A stretch of DNA of 5,588 nucleotides from JBOFCO01 sp051646105 (GTDB taxonomy: Bacteria; Pseudomonadota; Alphaproteobacteria; Rhodobacterales; Rhodobacteraceae), in contig JBOFCO010000028.1 of assembly GCA_051646105.1 (NCBI GenBank), positions 1-5,588 on the forward strand. The letters are read 5' to 3'. The position numbers were made by a program, and so were the translations under genes. The notes below the pieces were generated by a model. It was not told where the DNA came from and searched no databases. It saw only the letters and a list, made by a program, of their open reading frames with translations. Below, one piece after another: positions 1-4,764 of the stretch. The number at the start of each line of letters is the position of its first letter. The first letter of the stretch is position 1.

Positions 1-768
1 TCGCTCGTGATGCTGCTGGCGGCCTATTACGACTGGCTCGACATCCGCAAGACGTCGCGGCCGCTGTGGGTGCTGCTGCCGGTTCTATTCATCCTGATCC
101 CGACCGGACTTGTCCTGACGCAGCCCGATCTGGGCACGGCGATGATGCTGTTGTTCGGTGGCGGGATCGTGATGTTTGTCGCTGGCGTCAGCCTTTGGTA
201 TTTCGGCATCGTGATTGCATCCGGTGTCGGGCTTGTGACGCTGGTGCTCAGCTCTCGTGGCACGTCATGGCAGCTTCTGCATGATTATCAGTTCCGGCGC
301 ATCGACACCTTTATGGATCCGGCGTCCGATCCGCTGGGCGCTGGCTATCACATCACCCAGGCAAAGATTGCCTTGGGATCGGGGGGCTGGGCCGGGCGCG
401 GTTTCATGCAGGGCACACAGTCGCGGTTGAATTTCCTGCCCGAAAAGCACACCGATTTCATCTTCACCACCCTGGCAGAGGAGTTCGGTTTTCTTGGCGC
501 GTTCTCGCTGCTGACGCTTTATGCGCTTATCATCCTGTTCTGCGTGGCTTCCGCCGTTCGCAACAAGGACCGGTTCTCGGCACTGCTGACGATGGGTATC
601 GCGGGAACCTTCTTCCTGTTCTTCGCCGTCAACATGTCGATGGTCATGGGCATCGCGCCGGTGGTGGGGGTGCCGCTGCCACTTGTATCCTACGGAGGAT
701 CGGCGATGTTGGTGCTGCTGGCCGCTTTCGGTCTGGTGCAAAGCGCGCATATCCACAGGCCGCGATGA
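1..768 (+). CDS. rodA: RodA, SEDS-family peptidoglycan glycosyltransferase (5' end missing)
   Basis: RodA polymerises lipid II into glycan strands in the inner membrane and works with the transpeptidase PBP2 and the MreBCD complex during side-wall elongation. The frame is open from base 1 and ends at TGA 766-768, giving 255 codons. RodA is usually about 370-380 residues, so roughly the first 120 lie before the window. Visible family marks are TQPDLGTA (codons 40-47), the stretch LPEKHTDFIF whose Asp (454-456, codon 152) corresponds to the essential Asp262 of E. coli RodA, and the C-terminal PLPLVSYGGS (673-702). About six hydrophobic segments remain, with the large periplasmic loop carrying the catalytic Asp at about codons 90-155. 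In related bacteria mreC, mreD and mrdA (PBP2) normally lie just upstream; that is expectation, not seen. The stop overlaps the next start. FtsW is the main alternative, but the HTDFIF and PLPLVSYGGS forms fit RodA better. Confidence 0.95.
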   Translation, partial: SLVMLLAAYYDWLDIRKTSRPLWVLLPVLFILIPTGLVLTQPDLGTAMMLLFGGGIVMFVAGVSLWYFGIVIASGVGLVTLVLSSRGTSWQLLHDYQFRRIDTFMDPASDPLGAGYHITQAKIALGSGGWAGRGFMQGTQSRLNFLPEKHTDFIFTTLAEEFGFLGAFSLLTLYALIILFCVASAVRNKDRFSALLTMGIAGTFFLFFAVNMSMVMGIAPVVGVPLPLVSYGGSAMLVLLAAFGLVQSAHIHRPR

Positions 769-1703
769 TGTTGAATGTTCTTTATGCCGGGCCCCCCGGC
801 AAATGGCAGGACTATGATCGATGTCTGCGCGCGGCCTGTGCGGCGCAGGGCATTGAGATAACCCTTTCTGACCGGACTGACACGCCCGATGGGGTCGATG
901 CGATCCTTTATGCCCCCACCGGGCCGCTTTCCGATTTTACGCCATTTACCCGCTGCCGGCTGGTGCAAAGCCTGTGGGCCGGGGTGGAGCGCGTGGTGGG
1001 AAACCAGTCGCTGACGCAGCCGCTGGCCCGCATGGTTGATGACGGGCTGCGGCTGGGAATGACGGAATGGGTCACTGGCCATGTGCTGCGGCATCATCTT
1101 GGCATGGATGTGCACATCCACGGGCAGGATGGCATCTGGCGCAACGGCATCGTGCCGCCGCTGGCGCGCGACAGATGCGTTGCCGTGCTTGGCCTTGGCG
1201 AACTGGGGCAGGCCGCCTGTGCGGCGCTGACTGGTCTGGGATTCAATGTGCTGGGTTGGTCGCGTAGCCCGCGGCAGGTGGCCGGCGTGACGTGTCATCA
1301 TGGTGACACGGGCCTGCGACAGGTGCTGTCGCAGGCTGAAATCGTCGTGCTGCTGTTGCCTGCGACGCCACAGACAGAAAACATTCTGGATGCCGAAGCG
1401 CTGTCATGGCTGCCTGCGGGCGCCGTGATCATCAATCCGGGGCGCGGTACCCTGATCGACGATGCCGCTTTGCTGGCGGCGCTGGATGCGGGCCGGATCG
1501 GCCATGCCACGCTGGATGTTTTCCGGACCGAGCCGCTGCCGCCCGCGCACCCCTATTGGGCACATCCGCGCGTGACCGTAACCCCGCATATCGCCGCAGA
1601 AACACGCCCGGAAACAGCCGCGCCGGTGATTGCGGAAAACCTGCGCCGACTGCAGACAGGTGAACCGCTTCTGTATCTTGTGGATCGCACCCGCGGCTAT
1701 TGA
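765..1703 (+). CDS. ghrA: GhrA-type glyoxylate/hydroxypyruvate reductase (D-2-hydroxyacid dehydrogenase)
   Basis: Predicted cytoplasmic NAD(P)H-dependent enzyme reducing glyoxylate to glycolate and hydroxypyruvate to D-glycerate. It is 312 residues, the same as E. coli GhrA as I recall it, and shares its ending (VDRTRGY here, VDRARGY there). The Rossmann dinucleotide loop is GLGELG at residues 143-148. WSRS follows at 165-168, where Arg166 and Ser167 in place of an acidic residue favour NADPH (inference). The catalytic triad is visible as Arg227 (INPGRG), Glu256 (RTEPLP) and His275 (TPHIAAETRP); Arg and His fall at the numbers annotated for E. coli GhrA. The start ATG 765 overlaps the rodA stop as ATGA, so translation is probably coupled to rodA; a second ATG at 768 is also possible. 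A link with cell-wall synthesis is not implied by the enzyme itself. Exact substrate preference cannot be read from sequence. Confidence 0.9.
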   Translation: MMLNVLYAGPPGKWQDYDRCLRAACAAQGIEITLSDRTDTPDGVDAILYAPTGPLSDFTPFTRCRLVQSLWAGVERVVGNQSLTQPLARMVDDGLRLGMTEWVTGHVLRHHLGMDVHIHGQDGIWRNGIVPPLARDRCVAVLGLGELGQAACAALTGLGFNVLGWSRSPRQVAGVTCHHGDTGLRQVLSQAEIVVLLLPATPQTENILDAEALSWLPAGAVIINPGRGTLIDDAALLAALDAGRIGHATLDVFRTEPLPPAHPYWAHPRVTVTPHIAAETRPETAAPVIAENLRRLQTGEPLLYLVDRTRGY

Positions 1704-1717
1704 AAACGAAACGCCCG

Positions 1718-2530
1718 TCAGCGCAGGATCGGCGGCCGGGACGGGTCTGATCCGGGTGGTGCGGATTTTCTGGCCGGTTCCGGCGGAACCGTCTTTGGTG
1801 TCAGGTCAAACCGGCGGCCGACTTTGGCAAGTTCCGACAAGGCCCGATGCCCGGCTGGCAGCACGGCCACGTCAAGGGGGCCCTCGTCCACGCCTGAAAA
1901 TGCAACTGCTTCAGCGACCATCTTGGCCAGCGCCGTTTCGGCCCGGGGGTCTACGCCGACAAATACCAGTATCTGTGCAAGACGTCCGTCGCCGTAGCTG
2001 ACCCCGGCAAGCCATGCCTCTGCCGCAAGCCCGTTCGCGGATGGCAGGGCCGATTCCAGTGCCAAGGTCTGCAAGGGCCGGTCCATGAATGGCGGCAGAT
2101 ATTGCGTAGGCCTGCCCTCTGCCTGCGTCGGGGCTTGTTCCAGCGCCTCGGCCAGCCAGTCCACAGCCTCTGCCGGGATCAGCATCGACGATGGTGCCAC
2201 TGACAGGTTCAGGCCCAGCCCGACGCCCTTGCCCAGCAGGCCCGCGACGGCCACGCGCCCGGGCATGGCTGCATAGGGAACGGCAGTGCCTGAAAAATCG
2301 ACCAGCCTTTCGACGCTGTCGAAAGCAAGGATGAAACGCCCGTCATGCAGGTCGAACACCTCTGGCATTGCTGTGGTGCCCGCGTCGCCGTCATCCGCAT
2401 CCTGCGACAGAAGAAACCACAGCTCCGTCGCGGCCAGCCTTGCGTAAAAGGCCATGCGCGGCGCCTCGGCGTCGGGGCTTGCCATCATCGTCGCATGTGC
2501 CCGGTCCAGATCGGAAATCACGTCACTCAT
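1718..2530 (-). CDS. SseB-family protein, function unknown
   Basis: A 270-residue soluble protein with no signal peptide or membrane segment. It resembles SseB-family proteins found in Rhodobacteraceae. An SseB N-terminal-like domain covers about residues 28-130 (FYARLAATELWFLL, then the strand RFILAFDS and the segment GKGVGLGLNLS with PSSMLIPAEAVDWL). A second alpha/beta region at about 150-245 (LAQILVFVGVD, then LDVAVLPAGH) looks like an SseB C-terminal-type domain. The last 25 residues are rich in Pro, Ser and Arg and probably disordered. The family was named after an E. coli protein reported to affect rhodanese-like activity, but no catalytic site is visible and its role is not established. 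The ATG at 2530 is directly abutted by AAAAGGG, leaving no ribosome-binding spacer, so GTG at 2521 (codon 4) is a serious alternative start. It converges on ghrA and diverges from nhaA. Confidence 0.8.
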   Translation of the reverse strand: MSDVISDLDRAHATMMASPDAEAPRMAFYARLAATELWFLLSQDADDGDAGTTAMPEVFDLHDGRFILAFDSVERLVDFSGTAVPYAAMPGRVAVAGLLGKGVGLGLNLSVAPSSMLIPAEAVDWLAEALEQAPTQAEGRPTQYLPPFMDRPLQTLALESALPSANGLAAEAWLAGVSYGDGRLAQILVFVGVDPRAETALAKMVAEAVAFSGVDEGPLDVAVLPAGHRALSELAKVGRRFDLTPKTVPPEPARKSAPPGSDPSRPPILR

Positions 2531-2537
2531 CCCTTTT
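2531..2537 (-). promoter_or_regulatory. Ribosome-binding site that questions the SseB-family start
   Basis: Read on the minus strand, AAAAGGG sits immediately before ATG 2530 with no spacer, but nine bases before GTG 2521-2519 in the same frame. Normal spacing favours the GTG, which would remove three residues. I see no other purine-rich site in the divergent gap for this gene. Confidence 0.4.
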
Positions 2538-2610
2538 GTGCATACCTGCGCCGTTTCCGGTCATGCAGTTGCCCCGCCTTGTCCCCTGGACTAAGGATGG
2601 GGAAACCACC

Positions 2611-2616
2611 GGAGGC
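2611..2616 (+). promoter_or_regulatory. Ribosome-binding site of nhaA
   Basis: GGAGGC lies ten bases before ATG 2626, a good Shine-Dalgarno match at workable spacing. It decides the start: the same frame is open back to an ATG at 2368 and has another ATG at 2563, but neither has such a site and the extra residues are not NhaA-like. In the 95-base divergent gap (2531-2625) I could not find a convincing -35/-10 pair for either gene. Confidence 0.65.
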
Positions 2617-2625
2617 TTGCCGCGG

Positions 2626-3915
2626 ATGTATCGCGTCTGGAACTTTCTCGCAAACTATTCGCTGCTGCTTGTGGCCGGGGCGCTGATTGCGCTTGTCTGG
2701 GCCAACACCGATCCGTCGAGCTATCATCACTTTGTTGAATATCCGTTGTGGTTCAGCAACCTGATCGGTGTGCCGCTGGAAGAATGGGCGGTGGCGCATG
2801 GCGGGGACGCCGCGCATATGGAGTTCGGCGATGTCTCGCGCGTCGTGACATTCCACTATCTTGTCAACGACATGCTCATGGCATTTTTCTTTGCCATCGC
2901 CGCGAAAGAGGTGTGGGAAGCCGTGATCCTTGAAGAAGGGCCGCTGCGCGGGCGCAAGGCACTGACACCGCTGATTGCCACCGCCGGGGGGATGCTTGGG
3001 CCGGTTGCCGTCTATCTGGGGCTGGCCATCGTTCTGGGTGTATTCGATGCCGTCAGCCGGGGATGGGCGATCCCGACCGCGACCGACATCGCCTTTTCCT
3101 ATCTCGTCGGGCGCATCATCTTTGGCGCGAACCATCCCGCGATCCGCTTCCTGCTGCTTCTGGCCATTGCGGACGATGCCGGTGGGCTGATCATCCTTGC
3201 GGTTTTCTATCCGACGGCAGAACTGGCCCCCCAATGGCTTCTGCTGTCGCTCGGCGCTGCGCTTGCGGTCTATCTGCTGTTCAACTGGCTGCCACGCAAG
3301 CTTGATACGGGCGATCAGCTGCGCCCGCGATCTACCTTTGTGCGCAAGCGCCTGTCATTCTGGCCGTACCTGATCGCCGGAATGCTAAGCTGGTTTGGCT
3401 TTGCGCAGGCAGGCATCCATCCGGCACTGGGGCTATTGCCGATCGTGCCGACCATCCCGCATGCTGACCGGGCCTTTGGCATCTTTGCCGAGGCAGAGCA
3501 GTTTCTGACCGACCTGCTGAACCACTGTGAACACCTGCTGAAGCATCCGGTGGAAATCGTCCTGTTCTTCTTCGGGCTGCTGAACGCCGGGGTGGAGTTC
3601 GGCGCGATCAGTGAACCGACCTGGCTGGTGCTTGCCGGACTGCTGATTGGCAAACCGCTGGGTATTTTCCTGTTTGGCTGGTTCGCGGCGCGGATCCTGC
3701 GGCTGGGCCTGCCCAAGGGGATGGGCCTGGGCGATCTGGTTGTCGTGGGTTTCGTTGCGGCAATCGGATTCACCGTCGCGCTGTTCGTTGCATCGGTGGC
3801 TTTCGATCCCGGGCCGGTGCAGGACGCCGCCAAGATGGGTGCGCTGATGTCCTTTGGGGCAGCGTTTACAGCACTGGTCGCCGGCAAGCTTTTCCGTGTT
3901 CAGAAGCGTAGCTGA
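2626..3915 (+). CDS. nhaA: NhaA-family Na+/H+ antiporter
   Basis: Inner-membrane antiporter expected to expel Na+ (or Li+) in exchange for protons, serving sodium and pH homeostasis. The chosen start gives 429 residues, opening MYRVWNFLANYSLLLVAGAL, a first membrane helix typical of the family. About 11-12 hydrophobic segments follow. Key residues are present: Asp154 in PTATDIAF (E. coli Asp133), the ion-binding pair Asp183-Asp184 in AIADDAGG (Asp163/164), Lys343 in GKPLGI (Lys300) and His265 in GIHPALG. The TM2 end reads FFFAIAAKEVWEAV where classical NhaA has a GLEVKRE-type pH-sensor segment, and the usual LPLFAFANAGV is LFFFGLLNAGV (314-323), so this is a divergent subfamily. A soluble insert at about residues 50-72 precedes TM2, and the loop at 280-308 is long. 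It is divergent from the SseB-family gene and appears monocistronic. The family call is firm; ion specificity and pH response are inferred. Confidence 0.93.
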   Translation: MYRVWNFLANYSLLLVAGALIALVWANTDPSSYHHFVEYPLWFSNLIGVPLEEWAVAHGGDAAHMEFGDVSRVVTFHYLVNDMLMAFFFAIAAKEVWEAVILEEGPLRGRKALTPLIATAGGMLGPVAVYLGLAIVLGVFDAVSRGWAIPTATDIAFSYLVGRIIFGANHPAIRFLLLLAIADDAGGLIILAVFYPTAELAPQWLLLSLGAALAVYLLFNWLPRKLDTGDQLRPRSTFVRKRLSFWPYLIAGMLSWFGFAQAGIHPALGLLPIVPTIPHADRAFGIFAEAEQFLTDLLNHCEHLLKHPVEIVLFFFGLLNAGVEFGAISEPTWLVLAGLLIGKPLGIFLFGWFAARILRLGLPKGMGLGDLVVVGFVAAIGFTVALFVASVAFDPGPVQDAAKMGALMSFGAAFTALVAGKLFRVQKRS

Positions 3916-3947
3916 GAACTCGCGCCCGCCATCTGACAACATGACAT

Positions 3948-3977
3948 CTGCCGGAGCTTTTGCCCCGGCGGGATTTT
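3948..3977 (+). terminator. Candidate intrinsic terminator after nhaA
   Basis: CTGCCGG (3948-3954) pairs with CCGGCGG (3965-3971) in a 7-bp stem with one G-U pair and a 10-base loop, followed by A and TTTT (3974-3977). It lies 32 bases after the nhaA stop. The short T run makes it a weak rho-independent terminator, but its place at the end of nhaA and before a separate operon supports it. Confidence 0.5.
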
Positions 3978-4061
3978 ATGCTTAATTTGCCACAATTACG
4001 CCCATTGTCAGTATTATCCCGAAACAGGAAGCAATCACGCCGCGCGGAACAAGCCGCATGA
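3978..4061 (+). CDS. Tiny ORF in the kpsT leader, 27 codons (doubtful)
   Basis: ATG 3978 to TGA 4059-4061 encodes 27 residues, basic in the second half (SRNRKQSRRAEQAA). Its stop overlaps the ATG of the next tiny ORF as ATGA. I recognise no family. There is no clear ribosome-binding site, the start sits at the edge of the candidate nhaA terminator, and if the promoter at 3987-4017 is real the start codon would not be transcribed from it. It may be chance. Confidence 0.1.
   Translation: MLNLPQLRPLSVLSRNRKQSRRAEQAA
3987..4017 (+). promoter_or_regulatory. Candidate sigma-70-like promoter for kpsT operon
   Basis: TTGCCA (3987-3992) and TATTAT (4012-4017) each match the consensus at five of six positions, but the 19-base spacer is longer than the ideal 17. 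The region 3972-4020 is clearly more AT-rich than its surroundings. It lies after the nhaA terminator candidate and would give a leader of about 80 bases before kpsT. Seen by eye only. Confidence 0.4.
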
Positions 4062-4105
4062 CCGATAATGGCGGCAGGACACAGGGACGAAACCGGGCGC
4101 GTTGA
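4058..4105 (+). CDS. Tiny ORF directly coupled to kpsT, 15 codons (doubtful)
   Basis: ATG 4058 to TGA 4103-4105 encodes MTDNGGRTQGRNRAR. Its stop shares one base with the kpsT start (TGATG), an arrangement that allows termination-reinitiation. A weak GGAA (4046-4049) lies eight bases before its ATG. kpsT itself has no good ribosome-binding site at normal spacing, so translation arriving from this ORF could help load kpsT. No known family; could be chance. Confidence 0.2.
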   Translation: MTDNGGRTQGRNRAR

Positions 4106-4764
4106 TGCTGGAATTCGACAATGTCAGCAAATCGTTCTGGACAGGGAAAAGCCGCAAGGTGATCCTTGACCGGGCCTCTTTTCGCATAGAAAGGGGCCGT
4201 TCCTTTGGCATCCTTGCTCCGAACGGCTCTGGCAAGACAACCATCATCAACATGATGGCGGGCCTTGAAAAGCCGGACGAAGGCGAAATCCGCCGGTCCT
4301 GCCGCATCTCCTTTCCGCTGGGGTTCATGGGCGGCGTTGTCACACGTCACAGCGCAACCGAGAATTCCCGCTACATCGCGCGGCTTTACGGGCTTGACCC
4401 CGACTATGTCGAATCCTTCTGCCGCTGGCTTTGCGACATTGGCGAGTATTTCGATCAACCTGTCGGAACCTACAGTTCGGGCATGCGGTCGCGGTTTTCC
4501 TTTGCGCTGATGCTGGCGCTGGATTTTGACCTGTATCTGATCGACGAAGGGATGCCTGCCACCACCGATGCCGGTTTCAACCGTCGGTCCGGCGCGATCC
4601 TGCGCGACCGGCTTGCCACGACGACCGTGGTCGTGGTGTCGCATCAGGCACAGACGCTGGAAAAATTCTGCAGGCAGGCCGCCGTTCTGCGCGACGGCAA
4701 GCTATATGTGTTCGACACACTTGAGGAAGCGAAGCGGCTTTATGACTACGAAACCCAGCGCTAA
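4105..4764 (+). CDS. kpsT: KpsT-type ATP-binding protein of a capsule polysaccharide ABC exporter
   Basis: Cytoplasmic ATPase that would pair with a KpsM-type permease to move capsular or related surface polysaccharide across the inner membrane. It has 219 residues, normal for the KpsT/CtrD/Wzt-short group, with no C-terminal carbohydrate-binding domain. Visible motifs in order: Walker A APNGSGKT (38-45), a segment SFPLGFMGG (69-77) where most ABC proteins have the Q-loop and KpsT proteins have a PLGF form, the signature YSSGMRSRF (123-131), Walker B LYLIDE (143-148) with catalytic Glu148, and switch His180 (VVVSHQ). The first Walker A Gly is Ala38. ATG 4105 is preferred; TTG 4102 would add one residue. 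The best upstream purine run, AGGGA at 4083-4087, is 17 bases away, which is poor. The downstream export gene overlaps by 23 bases, indicating one operon. Role in capsule export is inferred from the signature and neighbour; the polymer is unknown. Confidence 0.9.
   Translation: MLEFDNVSKSFWTGKSRKVILDRASFRIERGRSFGILAPNGSGKTTIINMMAGLEKPDEGEIRRSCRISFPLGFMGGVVTRHSATENSRYIARLYGLDPDYVESFCRWLCDIGEYFDQPVGTYSSGMRSRFSFALMLALDFDLYLIDEGMPATTDAGFNRRSGAILRDRLATTTVVVVSHQAQTLEKFCRQAAVLRDGKLYVFDTLEEAKRLYDYETQR

Noticed and set aside
690..1301. 203-codon open frame on the minus strand opposite rodA and ghrA
   Set aside because: Antisense to two well-supported genes, with no recognisable domain.
1714..1745. 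Inverted repeat CCCGTC/GACGGG near the convergent stops of ghrA and the SseB-family gene, as a shared terminator
   Set aside because: The stem is only 6 bp with a 20-base loop, no T run follows on either strand, and most of it lies inside the SseB-family coding region.
2531..2625. Divergent promoter pair between the SseB-family gene and nhaA
   Set aside because: Promoters must exist nearby, but I found no -35/-10 pair with acceptable spacing on either strand, so none is called.
2527..3234. 235-codon open frame on the minus strand opposite nhaA
   Set aside because: Very rich in Gln, Arg and His and antisense to a clear NhaA; a shadow of high third-position GC.
3982..4644. 220-codon open frame on the minus strand opposite kpsT
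   Set aside because: The plus strand carries all ABC ATPase motifs; the antisense translation is compositionally odd and matches nothing I know.
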